Source: Pseudopithomyces maydicus (Eukaryota > Ascomycota > Dothideomycetes > Pleosporales > Didymosphaeriaceae). From it: a DNA stretch of 64,000 nt. The stretch is from the NCBI GenBank assembly GCA_026873275.1, contig JANTUC010000009.1:1488001-1552000 (forward strand), given 5' to 3'. Below, piece after piece: positions 34,075-46,450 of this stretch (within the stretch, counting starts at the first letter, position 1; every line of letters starts with the position of its first letter). The position numbers and the translations under genes are program-made. The notes under the pieces are model-generated. The model saw nothing but the letters and a program-made list of their open reading frames with translations, did no database searches and was not told where the DNA came from.

Positions 34075-35288
34075 CTATGCTAGACTACATCTGTTAGGCT
34101 CGTATCCCGAACCCTCGTCACCGTTTTCGTCGTCATCCCCCTTGTCGTCATCCCCCTCCTCGTCATCCTCGTCCTCGTCCTCGTCCTCGTCCCCATCCCC
34201 ATCCCAATAATCTTCTTCGTTCCCCTCCCAATAATCTCCCTCGTCCTCCTCATCCACATACTCATCAAACACATGCTCCACCCCCGTCTCCACATACTTC
34301 CACGTATCTCTCACAACCACATACTCCACCGTATCCCCCTCCCCATGATGCCGCCACTTCCTGCCCCCCAACTTACTCGTTCCCCTCCACCTCCACTCCA
34401 CCAGCTCCGTCCCCCTCGCACTCAAATACCCCCCTGCCTCCCTCAACCTAACCTCCACCCTCTTATTCCTCTCCACAATCCCCATCATCTCCTCGCGCTT
34501 CCTCACCAACGTCTCATACTCGACCCGCATCTCGCGCAACCCCACCGACCCCACGAACCCCGTCAGCCACCCCATGCGCATCTTGAGCGGCGCATCGTCC
34601 TCCCAATTCCACCAGTCCGAGTAGCGGATCGTGATGGTGAGGATCGTAGGGCGGAAGTTGGCATGCGACATGCGCGCGCGCAGGTTGTGCCCGTCTTCGA
34701 GCCAGTACATTTGCGTGAAGAAGCGCACTTTGGAGAGCTTGGAGATGGCGGCGGGCGAGAGCGTGGAGAAGAAGTGGTCGCAGGCGGCGTTGCCGGTGCG
34801 GTGGTCGGGGCCGCGGTCTGGGGTGGGTTAGGTTGGTTTTGGGGAGGGGAGGGGGTGGGTTGTGTGGGTATATATATGTATATGATAAACTTAGGTACAT
34901 GTGTATGTGTACAGTACATGATCACATATACGACATCCATCACGAAGAAAGGAAACAATAAAAAAGGGCAGCCAAGTTCCCAAGCAAAAAGGAACCACTT
35001 ACGAAACCAAAACGCCCACTCCAGCTCCCTCAAATACACATTTTTCCCCTCTGCATACGCCAACTTGCACGTCCGAAGCAGCGCGCTGCTGCTCTTCTGC
35101 GGGCCGCGAAACCCAGGGCGATACCAGTAGGAATCCTCGGGGTACGTCTCGTCCGAGTCTTCGTACTGTATGAGCGCAAGGTTGAAGATCTCGTTGCGGA
35201 TTTCCCCGGGGAGGTTGCCGAAGAGAGGGGATTGCGTTTGGAAGTTGGTGGGGGTGTGGTCTTGGGTGGTGGGTGGGGTGGAAGTCAT
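34075..35288 (-). CDS. 2EXR-domain protein with acidic tail
   Basis: Exon 1, 35288-35003; 185-bp intron, 35002-34818 (GTAAGT...CCTAACCCACCCCAG); exon 2, 34817-34075; 342 aa. Residues about 20-95 (PLFGNLPGEIRNEIFNLALI, later ALLRTCKLAYAEGKNVYLREL) are the 2EXR/F-box-like domain that is widespread and expanded in filamentous ascomycetes; its function is unknown. The C-terminal third is very acidic, with an unbroken Asp/Glu/Gly run (DGDEDEDEDEDDEEGDDDKG) after VEHVFDEYVDEEDEGDYW, coded by a GTC/CTC repeat on the plus strand (34110-34260). No membrane segment or signal. The intron is long for this window and AT-rich, with GTATATATATG repeats. Confidence 0.78.
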
Positions 35289-35695
35289 GGCGATAGAAAA
35301 GGTGGGTGAAGGTGTGCTGGTAAAAAGGTAGGGAGGTAAATGGGTGTGAAGTTGCCGATCTTGAAGTTATATCTATATATACAGGGTCGTCTGGGATTGA
35401 TCGATAAATGGGTTTAGCGGTGGTAAGGATGCAGTGCGGTGCCTGGGTTGGTTGCCTGCTGCAGCCTGAGCTAGACTCCATTGGGGTTCTTGGTCGACAT
35501 CTTGTTTCGTTTCAATATCCTCGACATTTGCTAAGGACCTCATCTAGACTATTTTGACCTCGCGGTCGATTGAAAAGTATGGTGCTAACTCCCGATGTGT
35601 TCCTAGAGCGGTATTATGCCAATGCACCCACAGTTTGTGGAGACATAAGACAAAATCGAGTGTTAATGAAATGCACGGGGTATCAAGAATCCATC
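35289..35695. other. Intergenic: 2EXR promoter and CCDC174-like 3' flank
   Basis: A TATATATA-like stretch at about 35366-35380 lies about 80-90 bp upstream of the minus-strand 2EXR start and may be its TATA element. Nothing else recognised. Confidence 0.5.
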
Positions 35696-36765
35696 TCAAG
35701 CGCCATCTTCCTCTTCCTTCTTCTCTTCCTGCTTCTCTCCAAACAACTCAGCACCCAGCTCGTCCAGAAACCGATCAGCCTGGCCCTTATCCCGCTTCTC
35801 TTGAAGCGCCTTCTTCTTCTCTTGAAGCGCTCTCTTCCTCTCCCTGATCATCTCCTTCCTCTTCTCGATCTTCTCGTTGCGCTCTTGCCGCACCCTATCC
35901 GTTTCACGTCCCATTTTTGCCAAGTTTTCCATCTGCTGCTGCCGCTCTTTCGCATCCCTGGAGAAGTGCATGAAGCCCACACCACGTTGGCGCGCCTCCT
36001 TGTGCCCATCGAAGTGTTCATCCGGGGAGGCGTGAGCTCCTTGTCACGTTTAGCAGCCAGATCAGCCATTTTCTGGGCGATAGTCTCATCGGGATTGAAC
36101 GCCTCGCTCTGCACCGTGTCGCCGTATATAATGTTCGAAGGCATGCTGGGTCGTGCTGTGAAGCGATCAGGCTCGTCGGCGGCGAGCGTGCGCTTCCGGC
36201 GCTCCTCGCGAAACATCTCTGCCCGTGTGCCCCTGCGCGTCCGGCCGAACTCGTCTTCGTATTCAACCAGCTCCTCGTCCGATGCTTCTGAGTCGGAGCT
36301 TGAGGAGTCCGAGTCTGCTTCGCCTTTGTCTTGCTTGTCTGCCCACTTGCGGTCAAAGTCCACGCCGTACTTGTCATCCACATCCTCTACATCCCCGCGC
36401 TTCAACGCATTGTATAGGCGTGCCTTCTCCTCCATCCTCCTCTTTGTGCGCTTCCAGTGGGCCTCGTCCTCTGCCACTTCGTCGCTCGTGCGCTTCCGAT
36501 GTTTCTGCGTGAACTGGGAGTCTTTCAGATCTTTCGCCGCGCGTTTGTTCACACCCTTATTATGTGATCTGAATATATCGTCCTTTTCAGGTCTTGCCCG
36601 GCCAGGGGCCGGTTTACTGGGGTCTGTAGACGCAGTCTTGATGAGGTTGGAGAGTGTTGAAGAAAAGGCTACAGAGCTTGCGGAAGAGATCTGCTTGGAT
36701 TTAGACTTAGAGGCAGGCTGCTGCTGGTTGTAGAGATGGGCATCTTTCGAGGACATGTGCGACAT
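35696..36765 (-). CDS. CCDC174-like nuclear coiled-coil protein (one apparent frameshift)
   Basis: The upstream part (start 36765, or the second Met at 36756) encodes a hydrophilic protein with FRSHNKGVNKRAAKDLKD, an acidic Ser-rich tract and ELVEYEDEFGRTRRGTR, the signature of the CCDC174 family (DUF4078). The frame breaks in a run of four bases at 36024-36027 (GGGG on the plus strand). With one base added, the sequence continues TPPPDEHFDGHKEARQRGVG and FMHFSRDAKERQQQMENLAK, then a charged coiled coil to LDELGAELFGEKQEE, 356 aa in all. Animal CCDC174 associates with the spliceosome / exon-junction machinery; fungal function is inferred. No introns. Divergent from HOM6. Confidence 0.8.
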
Positions 36766-37194
36766 GGTGGGTAGGCGGCGTGGTCGCGAGTGGGCCGCAT
36801 GTATGTGTGGTGTGTGGCTGCAGTGGTTTACGTGGGATGTAATAACAATCCCTCGGAAATCGACTTAGTTAGCAACTTACCAGAAGAGGTCGCGCAGGCA
36901 GATCAGTATAGTGTGATTGGATTGGGATGGGGTGTTGTGACGCGAGGCGCGCACGCTCAGTTGGGGTGCCGCGGGCTGCGAGCGCTAGGGCTGGAATAAG
37001 AACCCTGCCGCGGGAAGGGCGACTTCGGAAGCTGTAGTGGGGCGGCACCGTAACGCGCGGGGTGAATGTTTCTCGTCACCACATAAGGGCAAAACCCAAT
37101 TGTTCGATCAGCACTGCTGCATAATCTCTCAACCACTTTCACATTAAAATCGCCATCTTTCCGCAATCTTCCACCAGCAAAAAACTTCTCAAAT
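36766..37194. promoter_or_regulatory. Shared promoter region of CCDC174-like gene and HOM6
   Basis: 429 bp between divergent start codons. No clear TATA on either side. No general-control (TGACTC) site seen near the HOM6 start. Confidence 0.5.
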
Positions 37195-38449
37195 ATGCCT
37201 CTCCCACGCCAGGTCTTCGTTGCAGTCGTCGGTAGCTATAGCCCACTATAAATCATGCCATTGAGCGAGCACTAGACTGACAATTCACAGGAGCCGGAGG
37301 TGTCGGAAAGTGCTTCCTCACCCAGCTTGCATCCCTCGCACAATCGCTCTCCCAGTCACCTAGTGCACCCACCTACCTCTCCCTCATCTACCTCAGCACA
37401 TCCAAGAAGGCCCTCCTCCACGCTGACTACAAGTCCCAGCAGCTCTCAAGCTGGGAGTCGGAGCTCAAGGCTTCCACAACTGCACCACTGCCCCCACAGC
37501 AGCTCGCCGAATACCTGGTCAAGGCTCCCGGAAAGGTCGTCCTTGTAGACAATACCTCCAACCAGGATGTTGCCGACTCATACCCCTTGTTCCTCAAGAA
37601 GGGCATCTCCATCGTGACTCCCAACAAGAAGGCTTTCTCTGGCTCATATAAGCTTTGGGAAGACATCTTCAACGCAGCCTCCAACGGCAGTGGTGCCAAC
37701 GGCCTCGGCGCGGGAGGCTATGTCTTCCATGAATCTTCCGTCGGGGCTGGCCTGCCCGTCATTGTCACACTGAAAGACCTCATCAAGACAGGCGATGAGA
37801 TCCGCAAAATTGAGGGTGTGTTCAGCGGCACTATGAGCTTCTTGTTCAACTCCTTCCAGCCAACTAATGGCGGCGGAGGCAAGTTCTCAGCAGAGGTAAA
37901 GAAGGCGAAGGAACTAGGCTACACGGAGCCTGACCCACGAGACGACCTGAATGGATTGGATGTCGCCCGCAAACTTACCATCTTGGTGAGTCACCACTAA
38001 CATACTGACTGCACACCACTCATTGCTAATTTCTCAACCCCTAGGCCCGCATTGCCGGTCTGAAAGTGGAATCCCCAACTTCCTTCCCCGTGCAATCGCT
38101 CATCCCCAAGGAACTCGAATCCGCATCTTCAGGCGACGAGTTCTTGTCTCGCCTCCCCGAGTTCGACGGCCAGATGGATCAGCTCAAGGCCGAGGCCGAG
38201 AAGGAAGACAAGGTCGTCCGCTTCGTTGGCAGCATCGACGTGCAGAAGCAGGACGTCAAGGTCGGACTGGAGAAGTTCGACAAGAGCCACCCGATTGCGG
38301 CGCTTAAGGGCAGCGACAACATCATTGCTTTCTACACCAAGCGCTACGGCGACAACCCGCTCATCATCCAGGGTGCGGGTGCTGGTGGCGATGTGACGGC
38401 TATGGGTGTCACGGGCGATTTGCTCAGAGTGCTGAGGCTCATTCGTTAG
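37195..38449 (+). CDS. HOM6: Homoserine dehydrogenase
   Basis: Exons 37195-37231 (37 nt), 37291-37985 and 38045-38449; 378 aa. The N-terminal Rossmann motif VAVVGAGGVGK is formed across intron 1. VDNTSNQDVADSYPLFLKKG, the catalytic-region FSGTMSFLFN, and the homoserine-dehydrogenase signature around YTEPDPRDDLNGLDVARKL are present; the end GAGAGGDVTAMGVTGDLLR is conserved. The enzyme reduces aspartate semialdehyde to homoserine with NAD(P)H, at the branch point to threonine and methionine, in the cytosol. It is the monofunctional fungal form, without aspartate kinase. Intact frame throughout, length normal. Confidence 0.97.
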
Positions 38450-39541
38450 GTCATGTTTGGCCGCGTACAGGTGTTTTTGATGACCGAGTAACAGTGTCAA
38501 TAGAAACATCTCGATTTTTTGTGAGTAGTCGGAGAATGGAAAGAACCAGTGACAACAGATCTTGCCACGTAAATACGCAATATGCAGTACGAGGGTAGTA
38601 TGAATCAAAATTTCTATTGTGAGTTGATATACCTAGATGATTCACAAGTGTCAACTTCCATAACAGTCCAGGTAGAAGTGACATCCTAGGATCCTTCTTT
38701 TTCAAGACAGTCTCGAGGATCACTGGAAAGAGCACTCAACTGGACTAAGAGCAAGCTACCGCTGTCCATCTCCTCCAGAACATCACAGCATGAAGGTGAT
38801 AAAAATGTCAGTTGCAAGGTAACGAAACTGAGATAAATTTAAAGCTACTGGAAAACGAGCGCAAGGGACAATGCATGCTGTGTAAGGCCTATTCATGACA
38901 TGATTTAAATGAGAAGCCTGTGTCCAGTATGCATGCACGTCCGTTATGTTATGCATCCATGGCATGGGTATCGATTCAAGCGCCCTCGTGTCCGTATCAT
39001 CCTTGGAAAAAGACGATCACGCTCGCCTGACAAAACGCCCCCATGAAAACAAGCCAAGGTTGGTCGCCCTTAGTCGTATTGGTTCCCAGTAAGTATGCCC
39101 GTTCTAAATAAAAACGCCAATGCCGTTATTCTTTCCGCGATCGTGATGCGCGACACACGGACAGACGCGATGTGACGCGACGCGGCCGTAACCAAATAGC
39201 GCTCGAAAAAAGCCTGAGCGCAGCTTGGGTATCTAAGAGTATAGAGAGAGGTGAGCCGATGGAGCGGATTAAATCGATGGTAAAAGACAAGTGTGAAATG
39301 AAGAGTGGAGCGGGTTGGGCGTCACCCAGCTGAGACGGAGTGACATGACGCCTGACGTTGGGTAAAAAATCGGAGCCGTTTGACTAGCATGTGGGTCGCG
39401 GGAGCGCATGCGAAGCCGTCGGAGGCCTAGAACCCTGGCATGACTGACAGTGACAAGCGAAAAAGGTATTCAAAGTCCAAGCGCCACCCGCTACGGCTGG
39501 GTAAAGTTACCAGAGTAAACGTTGCGGTGTGATGGTGCAGA
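38450..39541. other. Intergenic, convergent 3' flanks
   Basis: 1.1 kb between HOM6 and the minus-strand Cys-rich gene. No gene supported. The right half probably includes the 3' UTR of the neighbour. Confidence 0.6.
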
Positions 39542-40135
39542 TCATTTGAAGAGGCTCATCGATAGTCTCTTCGATTTGTAGCGCATCCTCTTGAGGAGGC
39601 TCACTGAGTCACCCTGGGAGGAAGTGGATGGATGGCGCACGCTCTCCTGGCCCTCGCTCGAAGTGTCGCTGGGACTGCTGGTCAAACCAACGTCACCTTC
39701 CTCGTCCACTTCGCGTAATGGAGCCGGATATGGCGATGGAAGGGCAGGCTCCGGAGCAACTCGCAGGTAGGCGTCCACTCGAGCATTGAGCGCACGGTTC
39801 TTCTCACCTGCCATAATGGAGATGCTGTTGTTGCTGTCAGTCCGGGAGAGGCTGCCGCGGCGGGTCTCACGGCGAGTGGTTGATAGGCTAAGTGATGGGG
39901 TGCGAGAAATTCCTCCTATGGCAGGAGCGCGATCGTTACCGACAAGACGGTATTCTGCATTGGACAGATTCCAGCCGGAGCAGTAGGGGCAAAAGTCGCA
40001 TTTGATCTCCCATCCGTTGATGCCGAGCTTCTTGCCGCAGTTGGAGAGGTTGGAAGTCGGTGTGCAAGGCCTTGAGAGGTGATACCACCGATGCCTGCAA
40101 GGCAGGACGGAGACGTTGAGTTCGGCGACGCACAT
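39542..40135 (-). CDS. Small Cys-rich putative zinc-binding (RING-like) protein
   Basis: Single-exon 197-aa protein. The N-terminal 50 residues contain CVAELNVSVLPCRHRWYHLS and CDFCPYCSG, with a C-x2-C-x2-C cluster and a CRHRW His, suggesting a degenerate RING-like zinc site. The rest is Ser/Thr/Arg-rich and disordered (SRTPSLSLSTTRRETRRGS), then acidic, and ends in a basic tail (LLKRMRYKSKRLSMSLFK). I do not recognise a named family. It could be a fungus-specific regulator. A Kozak-like context and the absence of an upstream frame support the start. Confidence 0.6.
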   Translation of the reverse strand: MCVAELNVSVLPCRHRWYHLSRPCTPTSNLSNCGKKLGINGWEIKCDFCPYCSGWNLSNAEYRLVGNDRAPAIGGISRTPSLSLSTTRRETRRGSLSRTDSNNSISIMAGEKNRALNARVDAYLRVAPEPALPSPYPAPLREVDEEGDVGLTSSPSDTSSEGQESVRHPSTSSQGDSVSLLKRMRYKSKRLSMSLFK

Positions 40136-43100
40136 GATGGCGGTGAGAGATAGATGCTCAGGTAATGTCGAGATAGGCGTGGGTGGGCTGGACGCTGCCT
40201 TCGGGCAGGCTGCTGCTCGCTAGGGACGACGTGGTGAAGGAATTGGATGGTTCGAGCGAGGGAGTGGCGAGGGGAGCGGTGCGGTGATGAGGTGGATCAG
40301 CGCTTCGCGTGGTGGTGCTGGCCACGGTGGTCTTTGGAGCGGGAAGGAGCTTTGTAAAGGGCTCGGGTGCTGGGGTCACACGGGGGGCTTCTTGCACGGT
40401 GTTTCCGATATGTGGCGTGTACGTGGGTTGATATGGAAATGCAAGCCGTGCAACCAGTCGTGTGCCAAGCCGGCGTCGTTGATAGGTCGACGGAGGCGGA
40501 TGGGTGATGACCTTCCTTGTTCTTGCACTCAACAAGCCGCGGAATGACGCTTCTGGTGGAATGGATGGGCAAAATGTAGCTCCGAGCGGATGGTGCGGGC
40601 GCTTGTGCTGTATGACTGGCGATGATGCAGCGGGACGTATGTAGGGGACAAAGCTTATCCAGGCAGTAGAGGGGTTGATGACGAGAGGAGTAGGTGGTGG
40701 GTGTGTCTAGACAAACGGCGCCGTGGTGGGTCTCGGTCAGTCTGCCTGTCAGCCTTGTACTGGGTGCCTACAGCAAGGGCGAGCGGTGAATCAGTCGGCA
40801 ACCACCAGGGCGGCGGAGCACTCTTTAAGTGTCCCATGCTGCTGGGGCTGCTGGGCGGAGGCTTGAGAGTACATGGAGGGCCCCTAGCTCGGTGGAGATT
40901 GTGCGCGCGACGTCGCGTCGCGGCGGCCAGGAGGTCTTGGGGCATGCCCCAAAGCAGACAGAGGCATTCACTCGCGGGAGCGCGCAGCACGCGGAAAAGG
41001 AGCGCTAGCGACAGTTGGTGACGGCCCCCTGGTAGATCTTTACCAGTGCGTTGGGCTGCTGCAACACCCGCCAGCTCGCCAGTCTCACCGCACCGACACA
41101 CCCACTCTGGGCACGCGAGAGGGCGTATTGCATCGCAACGTGGGAGGCGCCATTGGCTGCGGCGTTGCGTTATCTGTTTGTGCGGTGAGCCTGCGCAAGG
41201 TTTCGCTCATGACTCTGGTGACACCTGGCAATGCTTCTCGAACAGCTTTCGGGCATTGGGGCCGTGGCATTCTGCCAAAACGTTCGACGAGCAGGGAGGC
41301 AGGGGGCGGGGATCATCACGTCGTCCCGCGCACGAAGGACGGAGTCACGGCCATGGTGGGAAAAGAACCGGCTTGGACGAGGCGAGACGAGGAGGCGCAT
41401 CCAAGAATACCCCAAGACGGCGCCGTCGCTTTCTACCCGCCGTGCCGGCTCGTCAGCAATGCCCAAGGAACCGACCGCACGCAGACGCCCAATCTGCCAC
41501 GCCCTTTGCTCTGTCTCTGGAGTCTGCATCGAGCCTCCCGTCGTCGTCGTCGCCCCCCGGAAGCGAGCAGCAGGCACCGTGGGATTCCCGGGATCGGGTG
41601 AATCCTTCGAAGGAGCCTCTTGAACCCAGGTCACGCCCAAATCACCCCGTCTGCAAAACACCATGACCGCACCCAGCAGCGGCGCCAGGAGATTGGGTAC
41701 CGTCCTGCGACACAGGCCGGGGCAGGGTCCACGTCCAAGCTGCGGCACAGAGATACGGCAGACCAGGTGGCACGTCGGTCTGCTCTCTGTGTCTGTGCCG
41801 CCCCAACACGGTGGTCGAAGAAGCAAGAAGTTGTCTGACCTCATAGCTCACGCCGCCGCTGACTATCAAACCTTAGCGTGCCGGGGTGCCTGTGGGCACG
41901 TTGTGCTGCACGCGTAGCGAGAGGTGCGGCGTGCTCTTGGGATGTGCGGTGAGGATGCAGCAAACATGCATCCATCTTGCAAAGCATCCCGATGCGTCAC
42001 CCTATCTCGTTGGCCACGACTCACTGCAAAGCAAGGAGCGATCCGCGAACACCGGCGCACGCATGGCATGATCCGTTCGCATCTCGGATTATCAATCCAT
42101 CTTATCACCTCCAGGCTTACAGAGATTAAGGAGAGAAATCCCAGCTGGAGGCACAGCCCCAACGCCTTCATGCACGCTGGCCTGTGCCCCCGTCCGCCAT
42201 TCGATTCCGCTCCTCCCCATGGCCTTGGCACAGCCTTGGCTTTCTTGGTGGTGAGCTTGCAACCAGCAACCCCGCCGCGGGGATCGACGCAACACCATCA
42301 CGCGCGCTGGTCTCTGGTCAAACGAAATGCAACACACGGCACGCGACGCACGCGGAGACCCTCGCATGCCAAGCTCCCGCCAAGATGTCGTCCCATATGC
42401 GGGGATCTCACACTCACGTTGCCGGGTCCCAGCACCAAGATTCGACAAGACAGTACCGTCCCGGCCCAGCAGGCACGACACCCTCTTCGGTCTCACTCCC
42501 GCCGAGGGTGGATCCCCGTATCTGCTGTGTGCCATCCCCAGATGCTCCGCTTTCCCCACATTCGCACCATCTCTGGCGCGCTTCCGACGCGTCACGATCG
42601 CTATCTGCGAAGTGGACCTTGACCGGACGCTAGACAAGTTCCAGACTGTCCACGGAGTTAACGTAGATCCAGCTGGTGTCGGCCTAAATACCAATACCAG
42701 GGCAGCTTTTGCCGGCTACCGGGTTCTTTCGAGCCAGGGCAACGCTGTAATTGCACTGCACGAGACACCGAAACAATATTCAACATCATCATACTTACCC
42801 TCAAACAAGCTCTCCAAGAACTCCCCCGCACTTGGTCAGGCACTTCGTAACCGTCTCGTACGTGGCTCACGTGCTGCCTCCCTGGAACACTTTCCTAATT
42901 CTGAAGACGGAGTCCTCCGTACTTGTTGAGTGGTGTTATCGTGAAGGCTTATGCACTCGGGAACACATAACCACTTCTATCAGCATCATTGACTAATATC
43001 AACAAGTACAACACCTTGCTCACTCCCAAGCATCCTTCGATCCCGATCCCGTCCCTAGCCTCGAGCAAGTTTCCGCAGCTTGGTGAGGCTTGGTAGCCTT

Positions 43101-44066
43101 GGCGGCTCTGTCAAACCAGCTATTCGTGCAACCATGGTAGCAATAGGACCCAGCCTTTCGTGACGAAGAAACGCAGACCCTGGGCCAGGCAACCACTTTA
43201 TCCATCCACCAGAAACTACTAACAAAAATCTACCAAGATAACGCTTGTGAAAACGCTCCAAAACCACCCAAGCCTCCCTTGAAACACACAAACAACGCCC
43301 AGTTCTCGACCCCGTCAGCCCTCCGCCGAGCCCTGCCCGCATCTTTCCTCCGGCAAAGGTTGTACCGCCCACCCTATCACGCAGTATGCTCCACCTCGAT
43401 GGCTGACTCCAGGCGTACGACCAAGACCGCCTCAGCTCGACATACTCACATTACATACCTAGCTTCCTGGATCACGTCGCACCGCATGGTGGACTGGACT
43501 GGACACACGACACATCTGCCTATAGATACCCCGGGGTCCAGATCGTCGCCCGAGGCGTCCCGCCGTATGCGCTTCCTATATACCGGGTTCACGTATTGAC
43601 AGCGGTAGGAACGCTTCCAGCCTTGGGCCGGGCTGGGTCGGCCCCTCGTGTGACGTGGGCGGGCCGGCATTTGGGAGGTGGCCTGGTGGGCCGCGGGCCG
43701 TGAGAGTGTAAAGCGGCACTGATGGAGGGGGCGTTGCGTTACGTAAGTTCTTGTGGGTGAATTGGTCATTGTTGGAGGGGAGGGGGAAGGATGCGTGCGT
43801 GTGAGGTGTTGGGTAGAGATTTGCGTTGGATGAAGGGATGGGATCGGTGTACGGTGTACTTACGAACAAGCATGTTCAACTATGGCTATACAAGATACCA
43901 GCTAGCTAGTTACGAAGACTCCTGCGAAGCAAGCAGGCAAGTAGTCCAACTAGGAGTCATGGTGAGCTGGAAGTGCACAATGCACATCCTCCTCCCGTCC
44001 CCTCTATGACTATGTGTAATCGCAAGCAACTAACCGAAACCAACTCCTTCCTTCCTTCCGCTCCAA
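40136..44066. other. Gene-poor 3.9-kb GC-rich region
   Basis: The longest intergenic stretch outside the repeat block. Open frames of 100-230 codons occur on both strands and in several frames at once (for example 41046-41666, 41170-41844, 41924-42622). That is what GC-rich non-coding DNA produces; none has a recognisable domain or consistent splice signals. It is not RIP-affected and shows no repeats I can see. It may hold a long 5' regulatory region or UTR of the minus-strand gene at 40135, or non-coding RNA. Confidence 0.55.
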
Positions 44067-46450
44067 CTACACACCCAAGTCTTCCACTCTCAGCATCCCA
44101 CTCTGCATCCCCGCCACCGCCCAAGTCCCAAACTTCAAATTCGGATTCCACGCCACCCTCGTCGCCATCGAATTCTCCTCATACACGGTGATGAACTTCG
44201 CCCCATCAGCCGGGCGCTTCGAATCCGTCGCCACGATCCCCGCCTGCACCGCCTTGTACCCCTCCGAGACACGCACAAGCGGGCCCTTGAAAGCCTGAGG
44301 GTCGTCGGTGTCGACATCATCGCCGGCACTGGCACCAGCAACAGTGTCGTCTCCAACCCCCTCATCACCATCATCGTTCTGGCCCCCCACCCCCACCCCC
44401 TCCTCCACTCATGCTGAAACCACATCTGACTCCACGGACTGTCCTTACTATGCAACAACCTACACAGCCCATTCGTCGCCGAGACGCTCCCATCCGAGGT
44501 CCCTATCAGCACCGCGGGATGCACGGGGCTCGTCGCCACCGTCGTCAGCGTACTGTCCGTGCGAAACGTGTAGATAGCCTGGTGATAGCGCCGCAGCGTA
44601 CTGTGCTTGAGCATGTAGTACTCGTCCACCATGACGAAGGACTGCGTGTGCTCGTGCCACGCCTGGCAGTATACGATCATGCGGCCGCGGGGGAGGAGAC
44701 GGCGTCGGCGAGGGGGCTACGCAGGTCGACGAGGCGGGAGAAGCCGTCGGCGGTGGTGAGGGAGATGAAGCTGGGGCGGGAGGGGTAGCCGGAGGAAAGC
44801 GTCACGATGTACGTGTCTGCGAGCTGTTTGTAGAACCAGGGGTCGGGGGAGGAGGGGGAGGATGAGGATGAGGGGAGAATGTGTCCGGGCGGGTGAGTGT
44901 CCAGATTGCGACGTTGCCGGAGGCGGTGCCAACGGCGAGAGAGGTGGGTGAGAGCCAGCAGAAGCATGAGGGGACTGTACTTTGCTTGAGTTCTTTCCCC
45001 CTGTCTTTCTCGTGCTCGGGAAGAGGGTCGTAGAAAGTGAGCTCGAGGGCTGCTTGCGTGAAGTGTACGTATTGCGTCTCTTCATGTTGGGCGAATGAGA
45101 CGTCTATGATCCTCACCTTCCCATCGGACCATATGCAGGCTAGAATTCCGAGATGAACAGTGCCAATTGTGTCATGTTCGGCAGATTCTTCGGATCCAAC
45201 TGGACACCATTTGATTGATTTTGGGGCTCCCCAATCCGCGCAAAGAACAGCGGCGAGTCGGGGTTCTTTCTTTGAATCCAGAATCCCGTTTGGTTTTGAG
45301 CCAAATGCCCATATCTGTATCGATGCCGGAAAGGAGTTGGTCTTGGAGAAAGCGGGTGCTTTGGGGTTCCCGAGATACTTGTACTTCTTGCTTGCGGGAT
45401 CCTTCTGCTCGACCATAACAGCAAGATATTGAGTGGAGCCTTGCTCATTCGGTGCCCACTGCGCATCCTGAATCCGCGAGCCAAGATGGAAGACCCAGCC
45501 CTTTCGTGCATTCTGCGATCCGAATGGAGTTGCGGCGCTCATGTAGTGACCTTTTTTGATCACATGAATACGTTGGTTCTTAAGTTCTCCAGCAAGAAGA
45601 TTCAACGTCTCCGGTCCTGCATTGAGCAAATATTGCTCTGCTTCCTCTGAAGTCATTTTTCTCGTCTGTTGGCCTCGAGCAAAAGTTTCTTGTCCAAAAT
45701 TTGCGTACCAATCCCGCAAGGCATGTTTCTCCTTTTCTCTGACCTCATCTGCCACAAATGGAGACGGTGCTAGATGCTTTTGTGAGCGACTTGGCAATGT
45801 CTCCTGCGAGAGCCATCTATTCTTTGTTTCAAAAAGTGGACGTAGATCCTCGTTGGAAGGTCCGAACAGGTTCCTCAAGCGAGTCTCCTGGCCTCCTTCT
45901 CGCCAAACAGTTACAACCCTTTGGCGCGGTGTCGATACCCCGGTAGTCTTGGAGCTTAGAGCAACGTATCTTGCACCCGCAACGCCGGGCGTGCCCACGC
46001 AGCTGACGCCAGAGATGCCGGTAGTGCGGGTCGATCCTCTGGCCGAACGGGCGGGTGTGACAAGAACACTGGGATTAGCAACATCTGTGGCAGTCGACCC
46101 CTTTCGCTCAGCACCTTTGGCTTTTTCTTCGGCGGTCTGCCTTCGTCTTCTTCCTCTTCGTCAGGGTCGTCGTCACCTTCATTGTCTTCTGAGGCATCTT
46201 GCATGAACTCGTCGGGATCATCTTCTTCGTCGGCCGGTGGTCTAAAGTCATCTGGCTCTTCTTCTTCGACTTCTTCCTCGTCCTGCTCTTCCTTTTCTGA
46301 TTCCGAGCCAGAGAGCTCGAGATCCTTAAAAGCATCCTTAAAGTTGTATGACACACGCTTTGAAGAAGTGCGTCGCCCGCTCTCTGTCAATTCCGTCAAC
46401 GCGTCAGTTCCCATGGGATTCTGAAAAGGCAATTGCGTACCTCTCACCAT
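44067..46450 (-). CDS. TFIIIC subunit Tfc6-like WD-repeat protein (four apparent frameshifts)
   Basis: Start at 46450 (MVRGTQLPFQNPMGTDALTE) or 46414; no introns. The N-terminus is very acidic (EEQDEEEVEEEEPDDFRPP) with a basic KKKPK patch. The central and C-terminal parts form a beta-propeller-like region: WVFHLGSRIQDAQWAPNEQG, LGILACIWSDGKVRIIDVSF, PSCFCWLSPTSLAVGTASGN and VAIWTL, later FISLTTADGFSRLVDLRSPL and TSPVHPAVLIGTSDGSVSAT. This arrangement matches fungal Tfc6/TFIIIC-102-type subunits, which bind tRNA gene B boxes for RNA polymerase III. The frame breaks four times: near 46098-46126, at 44845-44849, at 44689-44693, and in the C-runs of 44383-44400. One added base at each restores 795 aa with length divisible by three. 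Family call is moderately sure. Confidence 0.72.

Noticed and set aside
35696..36030. Reading the 36024-36027 break in the CCDC174-like gene as an intron
   Set aside because: No donor/acceptor pair of workable length joins the two frames, whereas one added base in the run restores the conserved sequence exactly.
36790..37190. Search for a general-control (Gcn4-type TGACTC) site upstream of HOM6
   Set aside because: I did not find a convincing TGACTC motif in the divergent promoter, so no such regulation is claimed.
41046..42930. Overlapping 120-230-codon frames on both strands
   Set aside because: Present in several frames at once in GC-rich DNA, with no recognisable motifs, no preferred frame and no consistent introns.
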